Source: an uncultured bacterium
GTDB taxonomy: Bacteria; Acidobacteriota; UBA890
DNA: 6,971 nt
Assembly: GCA_937922775.1 (NCBI GenBank)
Contig: CALAKE010000330.1
Span: forward strand, 1 to 6,971
Reading direction: 5' to 3'
Shown: positions 1 through 6,405 of the stretch, in pieces
Position numbering within the stretch: position 1 is the stretch's first letter
Layout: every line of letters begins with the position of its first letter
Notes under the pieces: model-generated
What the model saw: the letters and a program-made list of their open reading frames with translations, nothing else
The model's database searches: none
What the model was told of the DNA's origin: nothing
Program-made: the position numbers and the translations under genes

Positions 1-224
1 GGACCGGCGGGGGTGATCCATGCGGGCGACTGATGATCGGGCACGAGGCGGGGTCGGCGCGGGGTGATCGCCGTAGCGGACGCTTGAGCGAGCGGCGAAT
101 CGTCCACCCGACGGGCAACCTCTCCTACCGCGAGTGAACTGTCCGCCAAGGTGATTACCCCGTGCCGACCGGCAACAGAGCCCAACGACTGTCCGCCGCC
201 GTGAGGTCCCCGGGGTGTTGCTCA
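1..224. other. Upstream region without a confident gene
   Basis: No recognisable gene or RNA is seen here. On the + strand one frame is open from base 3 to a TGA at 135-137 (44 codons, Gly/Arg-rich, no start inside that is convincing). Its third codon positions are richer in G/C than its second positions, so it could be the 3' end of a gene entering from the left, but no family is recognisable. The stretch also holds GGGGTGATC twice (10-18 and 61-69), a longer direct repeat at 138-204, a weak TGCC/GGCA hairpin (163-174) and the palindrome CCCCGGGG (208-215). No hairpin is followed by a T-run, so no intrinsic terminator can be called. Confidence 0.5.
138..204 (+). repeat. Pair of 17-bp imperfect direct repeats upstream of the promoter
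   Basis: ACTGTCCGCC followed by three variable bases and GTGA occurs at 138-154 and again at 188-204, 14 of 17 positions identical, offset by exactly 50 bp. The second copy ends 20 bases before the -35 box. Spacing of nearly five helical turns on the upstream side of a promoter is the geometry of tandem activator or UP-side regulator sites, but no known regulator motif is recognised. Confidence 0.4.
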
Positions 225-254
225 TTGACACGTCTGACGATCGGCGGCTAGCAT
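225..254 (+). promoter_or_regulatory. Sigma70-type promoter of the phoH-pgpH-ybeY-corC-era-mgtE operon
   Basis: A consensus -35 box TTGACA (225-230) is followed after 18 bp by TAGCAT (249-254), which keeps the T1, A2, A5 and T6 positions of TATAAT. Transcription would start near 261. This is the only strong promoter-like pair before the operon, and the downstream genes are packed too tightly to need another. With translation from 399 the leader would be about 140 nt; with the alternative TTG at 324 about 60 nt. Confidence 0.6.
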
Positions 255-263
255 TTCGCCGAT
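240..263. promoter_or_regulatory. Perfect inverted repeat overlapping the -10 box (possible operator)
   Basis: ATCGGCG (240-246) is matched by its exact reverse complement CGCCGAT (257-263) across a 10-bp spacer that contains the -10 hexamer. The arms therefore flank the -10 box and cover the predicted start site, so a dimeric repressor bound here would block RNA polymerase. As RNA most of it would not be transcribed, so a DNA-binding role is more likely than a hairpin. The identity of any regulator is unknown. Confidence 0.4.
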
Positions 264-279
264 GGGCAAACGACCCTGA

Positions 280-291
280 GGTACGCGTACC
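280..291. promoter_or_regulatory. Perfect 12-bp palindrome in the operon leader (possible operator)
   Basis: GGTACGCGTACC equals its own reverse complement and lies about 20-30 bases past the predicted transcription start. The symmetry has no spacer, so as RNA it gives only a 4-bp stem with a CGCG loop; a protein-binding DNA site is the better reading. It may also be chance, since a 12-bp palindrome is expected once or twice in 7 kb. Confidence 0.3.
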
Positions 292-307
292 GCGCTGGCC
301 CTTCGGT

Positions 308-315
308 AAAGGGGG
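308..315 (+). promoter_or_regulatory. Shine-Dalgarno-like run suggesting an alternative TTG start of phoH at 324
   Basis: AAAGGGGG is purine-rich and sits eight bases before an in-frame TTG (324-326), which is ideal spacing. It is too close to the in-frame GTG at 315 to serve that codon. If used, it would add 25 residues before the family-conserved N-terminus of PhoH. It could also be a chance G-run. Confidence 0.3.
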
Positions 316-398
316 TGGCGCGGTTGTTTGCATCTCGGGCTGGACACTGCGTCGTCCTGGCGCATGTGCCGCCACGGAAGGATCGCGCGACAACCGTA

Positions 399-1433
399 AT
401 GCGAAAGATCGCACTCGCCGACGGTGAACTGCAGCCTCTTTTCGGCGTGCACGACGAAAACTTACAGCATCTGGAGACGGTCCTCGATATCAAGGTATCG
501 GCTCGTGACCGCGAGGTCTTCCTCGAGGGCGAAGAACCTGGGGTGGGGATCGCGGAGAAGGTCCTAACGGAGCTGGGGCGCCTGATCTCGCGCGGCTACT
601 CGCTGCAGGAGGACGATTTCCGCATTGCGGTCCGGAGGGCCAAGGATTCCCCGGGGATCTCCCTCGAACGGTTCTTTACGGATCCCGGCATTCAGACTGC
701 CCGCGATCGCCTCGTCCGTGCCCAGGGCACCAATCAGCGCCTCTATGTCGAGGCCATCCGCACCCATGACATCGTCTTCGCCATTGGCCCGGCGGGCACG
801 GGGAAGACATACCTTGCGATGGCAATGGCGATTGAAACTCTGAATCGTCGAGCTGCCCGTCGCATCATTCTGGCGCGGCCTGCGCTCGAAGCGGGAGAGA
901 AGCTCGGCTTTCTGCCGGGCGATATGTTCGAGAAGGTGAACCCGTACTTGAGGCCGCTCTACGACGCTCTCTACGAGTTGGTTGGAGTCGATCGTGCCAA
1001 TCGCCTGATTGAGCGAGGCCACATCGAGATCGCTCCCATCGCATTCATGCGGGGTCGGACCCTCTCGGATTCGGTTGTGATTTTGGATGAAGCGCAGAAC
1101 ACTACCGCCGAGCAGATGAAGATGTTCCTCACGAGGATTGGCATGAACTCGAGGGCGGTGATCACCGGCGATGTCACTCAAATCGACTTACCGAATGGCC
1201 GAATCTCGGGGTTGGTCGAGGCGAGTCGTCTCCTGCGGGGTATACGAGGCATCTCCTTCGTGCAGTTCGACCAGCGGGACGTCGTTCGCCACCCGCTGGT
1301 TCAGGAAATCATCTCCGCGTACGAGCGCGACGGGGAAATGAAACGATCGGCCAAGGAGGCGGCCAAGAGGCTCGTGCCGGCGGAGGGCGTGGCGGACTCT
1401 GGTGGGGACAGAGGTGAGGCCGGCGATGAGTAG
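399..1433 (+). CDS. phoH: PhoH/YbeZ family ATPase
   Basis: P-loop ATPase of the PhoH (YbeZ/PhoL) family, a cytoplasmic RNA-linked protein that in other bacteria partners the YbeY endoribonuclease encoded two genes on. Numbering from the ATG at 399 (344 aa): an N-terminal KH-like part that opens with a family-typical segment (QPLFGVHDENLQHLE), Walker A GPAGTGKT at 130-137, the family signature RPALEAGEKLGFLPGD at 160-175, MRGRTL at 217-222, Walker B VVILDEAQN at 226-234, TGDVTQIDLP at 256-265 and RHPLVQEIISAYE at 297-309, then a charged tail. All key motifs are intact. The start is uncertain: the frame is open back to a GTG at 315, and a TTG at 324 has the good ribosome-binding run AAAGGGGG eight bases ahead, whereas the ATG at 399 has only GGAAGGA 16 bases upstream. 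I chose 399 because family homology begins there and the 28 extra residues look like nothing in PhoH. The stop overlaps the pgpH start by 8 bp. Confidence 0.95.
   Translation: MRKIALADGELQPLFGVHDENLQHLETVLDIKVSARDREVFLEGEEPGVGIAEKVLTELGRLISRGYSLQEDDFRIAVRRAKDSPGISLERFFTDPGIQTARDRLVRAQGTNQRLYVEAIRTHDIVFAIGPAGTGKTYLAMAMAIETLNRRAARRIILARPALEAGEKLGFLPGDMFEKVNPYLRPLYDALYELVGVDRANRLIERGHIEIAPIAFMRGRTLSDSVVILDEAQNTTAEQMKMFLTRIGMNSRAVITGDVTQIDLPNGRISGLVEASRLLRGIRGISFVQFDQRDVVRHPLVQEIISAYERDGEMKRSAKEAAKRLVPAEGVADSGGDRGEAGDE
1411..1417 (+). promoter_or_regulatory. Ribosome binding site deciding the pgpH start
   Basis: GAGGTGA lies eight bases before the ATG at 1426 and inside the end of phoH. It favours that ATG over the in-frame GTG at 1402, which has no comparable sequence ahead of it. 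Confidence 0.7.
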
Positions 1434-3825
1434 ACTGCGATCACAGCGACGTCTGAGCAGGCGGATGACGATCTGGTGGAAGGACCTGCTGGGCTACGAT
1501 CTGCTCTGGACGGTTTTGGCTGTAACTGCAGTCATGTCGATCGTCGTGCCGCAGGCGGGTTTTCGGTTTGCTGATTATACCCCCGGTGAGGTCGCGTTTA
1601 CGGACGTCAAGGCGCCGGTGGACTTCCAGGTCATGGACCCGGTGTCGACAGAGCTCCGACGAACCGAGGCGGCCAGTAGAGTTCCCGATCTCTATGACTT
1701 CGATCCCAACGTGTGGCAACGGGCCTTCATGGCGCTAAATGCGCTGTTCTCTCGGGGAAGGTTCCGTCATGCACAGATCGATTCGACGTGGGCCGAGTTG
1801 TCGGAAGATCAGAGGGAAGGGCTGAGGGAAGAGACGCAGGCGTTGCTCGCCGGACCGCTCCCCGAGGGGGTCCTTCCCGTTCTTTGGGATGAGGAATTCA
1901 CGGTCGCGACCGAGCTGCAGTTGGCAGGGAGCATCAAGGATATTCTCACCAATCACCGGGTTGGCACGTTGGTGCCAAGTCAGGCGAGCGGAGGGGCCGG
2001 CATTCGGGTGCGGGATATCAGCAATCAGCGGGAGATCCCGGTGACCGATCTCGAGAGCGTCCTCGACGTTGCCGTGGCCCGCGACATGTTGCGGCAGAGC
2101 ATCGCCGACAGTTTCGAGATGCCCGCCGCCGCCGAACAAGTGATCGGAGAGCTCGGGGCTTCACTGCTGCAGCAGAATCTGACCATCAACAGAGATCAGA
2201 CTTTGGCACGCCGGCAGCAGGTCGTAGACCTCGTGGAACCAACGTTCTATCAGGTGAAGCGGGGTAGAACGTTCATCAGAGCCGGTGACGAGGTCACGGA
2301 GGGGAATATTCGCGAGCTCCAGGCGATGGAGGAACAGCTCGGTGGCGGCCGGCCCGGCCTGGGGATTGTGGGAATCACCATTCTTGTTGCCTTGGCCGTG
2401 ATCTCGCTATGGCGATTCGTCGTGCACTACCGGCAGCGCTTTCGCTACCAACGTGTAAAGCGCCTCTACATTCTCACTCTGCTGGTGCTTGTGGGGATGG
2501 TTGCGTTCATCCGGTTTTCAATCTTCGTGGCGGAGGCGGTGGCGACCTCTGCGGCGCGAGCGCCCTTCAATTCTCTCGATAGCTATCTGTACTCGATTCC
2601 TTACGCTGCGGGTGCCGTCTTGTTGTTGCTGCTGGTCGACACACAGGTGGCATGGGCATTCGCTGGCGCCTTTGCGGTCATCATCGGTGTCGTCACGCAG
2701 GACCTGGGCCTGACTTTATACGCGTTGGTGGGGTCGTTTGCGGGCATCTACGGCATGAGCCAGTACAAGCAACGTACTGCCTTGGCACAGACCGGTCTCC
2801 TGGTCGGCGTGGTCAACGCCGTCGCTGTGTTCGGCCTGTCGCTACTCGAACAACCCCCGGCTACATGGGAGATCATCGCCTTTTCAGCCATGTGCGCGTT
2901 TCTCGGTGGCGTGCTGGTTTCCATGCTCGCGACATTCGCACTGCCGCCTCTCGAGCACATCGTTGGCAGTCTCACGGACATCAAGCTCCTGGAGTTGTCC
3001 AACATGAACTTGCCATTGCTCAAGGAGCTCGCTGTGACGGCTCCCGGGACGTATCACCATTCCGTGGTCGTCGGGACTTTGGCCGAAAAGGCGGCGGAGG
3101 CAATCGAGGTCAATTCACTGTTCACGCGGGTGGCTGCCTACTATCACGACATCGGCAAGATGCAGCAGCCGCAGTACTTCGTAGAAAACCAGAAGGAGGG
3201 GCGAAATCCACACGACAAACTGTCGCCCTCCATGAGTGTCCTCGTCCTCACCAACCATGTGAAGGAGGGGATCGCCTACGGGGAGGAATACGGATTACCG
3301 CAGCCCCTGATCGACGTCATCCCGCAACATCACGGCACGCGGGAGATTCTCTACTTCCTCGACAAAGCCAAGCAGCTTGCTGGCAATGGGGACGAGATAA
3401 ACCCCGACGACTTTCGATACCCCGGCCCCAAGCCTCAGACCAAGGAGGCGGCGATCCTGATGCTGGCCGACAGCGTCGAGGCGGTTTCGCGAACACTGAC
3501 CGACCCGAGCCCCGGGCGCACGCGGGCGAGGATCCACAAGACCATACATGAGATCCTCGAGGACGGGCAGTTCGACGAGTGCGGCGTTACGATGGCGGAT
3601 CTGGCCAAGATCGAGGATGCGTTCGTCGACGTGCTCGCGGGCATGCATCACCAGCGCATCGAGTATCCTTCAGGTGATGAGCAGGCCGAGAAGGCTGAGG
3701 GGAATGCGAGCTCAGCGTCGAGCGAAGAGTCGAGAGGTGCCTCAGGCGATATGTCAGAAGAGGTAGGGGTGAGCCTTCCCGATGAGGATCACGAAGAGGA
3801 ACTTCCAGGTCAGGCCCACCATTAG
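1426..3825 (+). CDS. pgpH: PgpH-type 7TM-HD membrane phosphodiesterase (c-di-AMP hydrolase family)
   Basis: 799-aa polytopic membrane protein of the 7TMR-HD family, whose characterised members (Listeria PgpH) hydrolyse cyclic di-AMP on the cytoplasmic side. In order: a basic N-terminus, one membrane helix near 26-41, a large extracytoplasmic 7TMR-HDED domain (about 50-305), a run of six or so helices (about 311-333, 347-367, 391-412, 413-443, 452-474, 483-510), then a cytoplasmic HD domain. The HD metal ligands are visible: H544/H545 in the YHHS segment, H574-D575 in the YYHDIGK motif, H596, H611, H635/H636 in IPQHHGT, and D682 in ADSVEAVSR, so the enzyme looks active. After about residue 750 comes a low-complexity tail rich in Glu, Ser, Gly and Asp, probably disordered. 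The start overlaps phoH by 8 bp, and the last 44 bp overlap ybeY. The organism would need a diadenylate cyclase elsewhere. The substrate is assigned by family; ppGpp or other dinucleotides are not excluded. Confidence 0.95.
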   Translation: MSRLRSQRRLSRRMTIWWKDLLGYDLLWTVLAVTAVMSIVVPQAGFRFADYTPGEVAFTDVKAPVDFQVMDPVSTELRRTEAASRVPDLYDFDPNVWQRAFMALNALFSRGRFRHAQIDSTWAELSEDQREGLREETQALLAGPLPEGVLPVLWDEEFTVATELQLAGSIKDILTNHRVGTLVPSQASGGAGIRVRDISNQREIPVTDLESVLDVAVARDMLRQSIADSFEMPAAAEQVIGELGASLLQQNLTINRDQTLARRQQVVDLVEPTFYQVKRGRTFIRAGDEVTEGNIRELQAMEEQLGGGRPGLGIVGITILVALAVISLWRFVVHYRQRFRYQRVKRLYILTLLVLVGMVAFIRFSIFVAEAVATSAARAPFNSLDSYLYSIPYAAGAVLLLLLVDTQVAWAFAGAFAVIIGVVTQDLGLTLYALVGSFAGIYGMSQYKQRTALAQTGLLVGVVNAVAVFGLSLLEQPPATWEIIAFSAMCAFLGGVLVSMLATFALPPLEHIVGSLTDIKLLELSNMNLPLLKELAVTAPGTYHHSVVVGTLAEKAAEAIEVNSLFTRVAAYYHDIGKMQQPQYFVENQKEGRNPHDKLSPSMSVLVLTNHVKEGIAYGEEYGLPQPLIDVIPQHHGTREILYFLDKAKQLAGNGDEINPDDFRYPGPKPQTKEAAILMLADSVEAVSRTLTDPSPGRTRARIHKTIHEILEDGQFDECGVTMADLAKIEDAFVDVLAGMHHQRIEYPSGDEQAEKAEGNASSASSEESRGASGDMSEEVGVSLPDEDHEEELPGQAHH
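3765..3773 (+). promoter_or_regulatory. Ribosome binding site deciding the ybeY start
   Basis: AGGGGTGAG lies eight bases before the ATG at 3782, inside the final codons of pgpH. It supports a long 44-bp gene overlap rather than a later ybeY start. Confidence 0.65.
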
Positions 3826-4222
3826 CGCCGGCGTGCTCAAGGGAATCGCCGAAGTCGCCGTCTGCCATGTGGGCCGCGTTGCTGACTCGGCCTCATTTGT
3901 CTTCATCGACGACAGGCGGATGATCGAACATCATTCCGTCTACAAGGGGATCAACCGGCCGACTGATGTGCTCGCCTTCCCGGCGGGCGATCCTGACCCG
4001 ACCGGTGAGCTCGACCTCGGTGACGTTGTCATTTGCACCGATCAGGCGGCTCGGCAGTCCTGTGGTCGGCGGGTCGGCTACCTCGAAGAGTTGTGCGTGC
4101 TCAGTTTGCATGGGTTCCTCCATCTTTTAGGTTACGATCACGAGCGCGATACCGGACAGATGCGGAAATTGGAGAAGGAGCTGCGCCCGAAGATCATGAG
4201 GATGGTGCATGAGGGCCTCTAG
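3782..4222 (+). CDS. ybeY: Endoribonuclease YbeY (rRNA maturation factor)
   Basis: 146-aa metal-dependent endoribonuclease of the UPF0054/YbeY family, needed in many bacteria for 16S rRNA 3'-end maturation and 70S quality control. The zinc-binding H-x3-H-x5-H signature is present as HGFLHLLGYDH with H110, H114 and H120, followed by the usual acidic and Lys/Glu-rich C-terminal helix. The second hallmark, N-R-P-T-D-V-L-A-F-P, is at 58-67; R59 and H114 correspond to residues reported as important in the E. coli protein. The usual Ser in PTDVLSFP is Ala here, a mild variation. Length is near the normal 150-155 residues. The start at 3782 is backed by a good ribosome binding site and overlaps pgpH by 44 bp. 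Its place behind phoH and before era fits joint expression of its ATPase partner and of Era, another small-subunit factor. Confidence 0.96.
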   Translation: MRITKRNFQVRPTISAGVLKGIAEVAVCHVGRVADSASFVFIDDRRMIEHHSVYKGINRPTDVLAFPAGDPDPTGELDLGDVVICTDQAARQSCGRRVGYLEELCVLSLHGFLHLLGYDHERDTGQMRKLEKELRPKIMRMVHEGL

Positions 4223-4235
4223 GGAGAGGGATGGA

Positions 4236-4277
4236 ATGCGGAAAGCCGAAAGGGCGATTGCCCGGGGGACAATGTGA
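4236..4277 (+). CDS. Possible 13-residue leader peptide coupled to the corC-like gene
   Basis: In the only true gap of the operon, ATG at 4236 opens a 13-codon frame (MRKAERAIARGTM) that ends at TGA 4275-4277, overlapping the GTG start of the next gene at 4274. A strong purine run GGGAGAGGG (4222-4230) begins at the last base of the ybeY stop and sits five bases before this ATG, better than anything in front of the GTG. The arrangement suggests that ribosomes translate the short frame and re-initiate on the downstream gene. The peptide is basic and has no run of a single amino acid of the kind seen in attenuators. It may be a chance ORF whose purine run simply serves the region. Confidence 0.35.
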   Translation: MRKAERAIARGTM

Positions 4278-5506
4278 CTGCAGGCCAGGTGCTCGGGCTT
4301 GCGACTTCGGCCATCGTTCTCCTTCTGGCAGCTGCTCTCGAGGTGGCGTTTCGGTCCACCTCGCGCATCGATCTTTTGCGCTGGGCTCAGGTGAAGATCA
4401 TCGGCGAGGAGGAAGACAAGCCGCTGACGGGAGCACTGGAAGTCACCTATACGTCGGTCAGGTTGGCGCGGCAGCTCTCACTCCTGGTTTTGTGTGTCGT
4501 CGCTACCGTACTCGGTATGCAGTGGCTCGAGGGTTGGGGCGTTGTCGCCGTTCTGGGATGGGTTCTGGTGCTCTATGTGCTGTTCGACAAGGTGTTGCCA
4601 TTTCTCCTCGTTGGAACGCTTGGCGCCCGCCGCATCCTGGCGCTCGGTCAGCCGCTCATCTCGATACAGCGGCTGCTTCTGGGCGGATTGTCCAAGGGGC
4701 TCTACCGTCTCTATCAAGGAAACCAGAGCCGTGCCGAATTCGAGCCGGAGGCGCCGGCGGAGGGTGATCTCGACGCGTTCCTGGACTTGGCCGAGGAGGA
4801 GGGCCTGGTTTCCGAGAAGGACGAGGCCTTGCTCCGTGGTGTGGCCGATTTTGGTGAGGCAGTCGTGCGCGAGGTGATGACACCGCGAGTCGATATGGTC
4901 TCGATCGAGGCGAGCACCACCATCAAGGATCTTGCCCGCTTGGTCAATGAACACAAGTTCTCGCGCGTGCCCGTCATCGGCGAGACGGTCGACCAGGTCG
5001 TCGGTATCGTCAACATCAAGGATCTGGTTGAGGCTTTGTCCGAGGGCGCTCTCCAGAGGCGGGTCACTGAGATTGCGCGTCCGGCGATCTTCGTTCCCGA
5101 GACCAAGCGAGTTCGCGACATGCTGAGTGAGTTCCAGCGGTGTCGGGAGCATCTCGCCGTCGTTGTCGACGAATATGGCGGCACAGCCGGCCTGGTCTCC
5201 ATCGAGGACCTGCTGGAGGAGATTGTCGGGGAGATCCAGGACGAGCATGAGGACGAAGATCTGGCCGTCGTCGAGCAGGATGATGGCTCGGTAATCGCGG
5301 ACGGAAAGGCCGAGGTGGAGGAGATCGAGCGAGCACTGCAGGTGGAACTGGGCGATACGGAATTCGAGACGGTCGGGGGTATGGCCTTCGTGCATCTCGG
5401 CTATGTGCCTCGCGCGGGGGAGGAGTTCGAGTTCGGCGGCCTCCACGTCACGGTGCTAGAGGCAGACGACCGCAGGGTGTATCGAGTGCGGATATCCAGA
5501 CGATGA
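4274..5506 (+). CDS. CNNM/CorC-family membrane protein with DUF21, CBS pair and CorC_HlyC domains
   Basis: 410-aa 'hemolysin-like' protein of the CNNM/CorB/CorC/TlyC group, linked to Mg2+ (or Co2+) efflux. Domains: a DUF21-like membrane part (about 1-150) with helices near 8-26, 66-84 and 88-114; a linker with an acidic helix (164-190); a CBS pair opening with VVREVMTPRVDMVSI at 197-211, KFSRVPVI at 228-235 and GIVNIKDL at 244-251, second CBS HLAVVVDEYGGTAGLVSIEDL at 293-313; an acidic stretch EDEHEDEDL-like at 320-330; and a C-terminal CorC_HlyC domain (about 333-408). The soluble half is textbook. The membrane half is not: the usual S-x-x-E-T-A segment reads A-L-E-V-A-F, no G-N pair is seen in the second helix region, and the E-V-x-P-K motif reads FDKVLPF, with Lys where Glu is expected. 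The GTG start follows a G-run (4264-4268) and overlaps the stop of a short leader frame. The 3' end overlaps era by 4 bp. Role in ion transport is by family only. Confidence 0.9.
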   Translation: MTAGQVLGLATSAIVLLLAAALEVAFRSTSRIDLLRWAQVKIIGEEEDKPLTGALEVTYTSVRLARQLSLLVLCVVATVLGMQWLEGWGVVAVLGWVLVLYVLFDKVLPFLLVGTLGARRILALGQPLISIQRLLLGGLSKGLYRLYQGNQSRAEFEPEAPAEGDLDAFLDLAEEEGLVSEKDEALLRGVADFGEAVVREVMTPRVDMVSIEASTTIKDLARLVNEHKFSRVPVIGETVDQVVGIVNIKDLVEALSEGALQRRVTEIARPAIFVPETKRVRDMLSEFQRCREHLAVVVDEYGGTAGLVSIEDLLEEIVGEIQDEHEDEDLAVVEQDDGSVIADGKAEVEEIERALQVELGDTEFETVGGMAFVHLGYVPRAGEEFEFGGLHVTVLEADDRRVYRVRISRR

Positions 5507-6405
5507 CTGACTCCGGGCACAGAAGCGGCATGGTAGCCCTGTTGGGTCGCCCCAACGCGGGCAAGTCGACCCTTCTGAACCAGATGGTGGGCACCAAGGT
5601 CGCCATTGTTTCCGACAAGCCCCAGACAACACGCCACAGGATCCTGGGCGTGCTCACACGTCCGGAGGGCCAAGTCGTCTTCGTCGACACGCCCGGGGTG
5701 CACCGGCCACATTACCGGATGAACAAGAGGATGATGGATACGACGCGCCACGTGCTGGCCGACGTCGACGTGGTGGCCCTGCTGATCGACGCGACGGAGT
5801 CGTTGGGTGGCGGAACCAAATACACGCTCAGTCTTCTGAACGAGGTGGGTACACCCGTCATCCTGCTCCTGAACAAGATCGACAAGCTGAAGAAGGAGAA
5901 GCTGCTGCCGCTCATCGACACCTTGAGTGGGGAGTACGATTTCGCCGAGATCATTCCCATCTCGGCCTTGCGGGGTGACAATTGCGAGCTTTTCTTCAAT
6001 GCCTCCTTGAAGCGCTTGCCGGAATCAGAGCCTCTTTATCCGGAGGACGCGCTCACGAATCGCACCGTACGATTCTTGGTCGCGGAGCTGGTGAGAGAAC
6101 AACTTCTGCATCGCACCCGAGATGAGCTTCCGTACACGACCGCGGTTACGGTTGAAGACTGGGAAGAAGGCGAAGGAAAGCGTGCAACCACCCGGATATC
6201 GGCTACTATTCTGGTTGACCGTGACTCTCAGAAGGGAATGGTCATCGGCAAGGGCGGCCGCATGCTCCGGGCGGTCGGAACTGCCTCACGCAAGGAAATA
6301 GAGAAGCTTCTCGATCAGCACGTCTTTCTGGACCTCCGGGTCAAGGTGAGGGCTGGATGGCGTGAGAATGAGCCGATTCTCGACAAGCTGGAGATCGAGA
6401 CGTAA
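5503..6405 (+). CDS. era: GTPase Era, 16S rRNA binding ribosome-assembly factor
   Basis: 300-aa cytoplasmic/membrane-associated GTPase that binds the 3' end of 16S rRNA and checks 30S subunit assembly. All GTPase motifs are present: G1 GRPNAGKS at 15-22, switch I/G2 with QTTR at 41-44, G3 DTPG at 62-65, G4 NKID at 124-127, G5 SAL at 154-156. The C-terminal type II KH domain has the Era signature around VIGKGG at 247-252 followed by LRAVGTASRKEIEKLL. Length matches the family (about 300). The ATG overlaps the previous stop in an ATGA junction and has only a weak ribosome binding site, so translation is probably coupled to the corC-like gene. Co-location with ybeY fits a shared job in 16S 3'-end maturation. 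Unlike Bacillus-type clusters, recO does not follow. Confidence 0.97.
   Translation: MTDSGHRSGMVALLGRPNAGKSTLLNQMVGTKVAIVSDKPQTTRHRILGVLTRPEGQVVFVDTPGVHRPHYRMNKRMMDTTRHVLADVDVVALLIDATESLGGGTKYTLSLLNEVGTPVILLLNKIDKLKKEKLLPLIDTLSGEYDFAEIIPISALRGDNCELFFNASLKRLPESEPLYPEDALTNRTVRFLVAELVREQLLHRTRDELPYTTAVTVEDWEEGEGKRATTRISATILVDRDSQKGMVIGKGGRMLRAVGTASRKEIEKLLDQHVFLDLRVKVRAGWRENEPILDKLEIET

Noticed and set aside
163..215. Short GC-rich palindromes (TGCC..GGCA and CCCCGGGG) as a terminator of an upstream gene
   Set aside because: Stems are only four base pairs and no T-run follows, so an intrinsic terminator is not supported.
288..308. TACCG/CGGTA hairpin before the alternative phoH start as a riboswitch or attenuator
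   Set aside because: Only a 5-bp stem with an 11-base loop; no conserved riboswitch core or alternative pairing could be seen.
222..493. Two overlapping minus-strand frames over the promoter and phoH start
   Set aside because: No ribosome binding site or family match, and they run antisense across the strong promoter and the phoH N-terminus.
564..1181. 205-codon minus-strand frame opposite phoH
   Set aside because: Antisense shadow of a gene with all PhoH motifs; no start signal or domain.
2652..3551. 299-codon + strand frame inside pgpH
   Set aside because: It is a shifted frame over the HD domain of pgpH, Arg/Gly/His-rich with no family resemblance; pgpH itself is intact across it, so there is no frameshift to explain.
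4231..4767. 178-codon + strand frame beginning just after ybeY
   Set aside because: The ATG touches the purine run with no spacing, the product is low-complexity Gly/Arg/Ser and it covers the membrane domain of the corC-like gene in another frame.
4478..5446. Long open frame of 322 codons on the minus strand
   Set aside because: It lies wholly antisense to the corC-like gene, has no recognisable domain and is explained by high-GC codon use of the sense gene, whose CBS and CorC motifs are clear.
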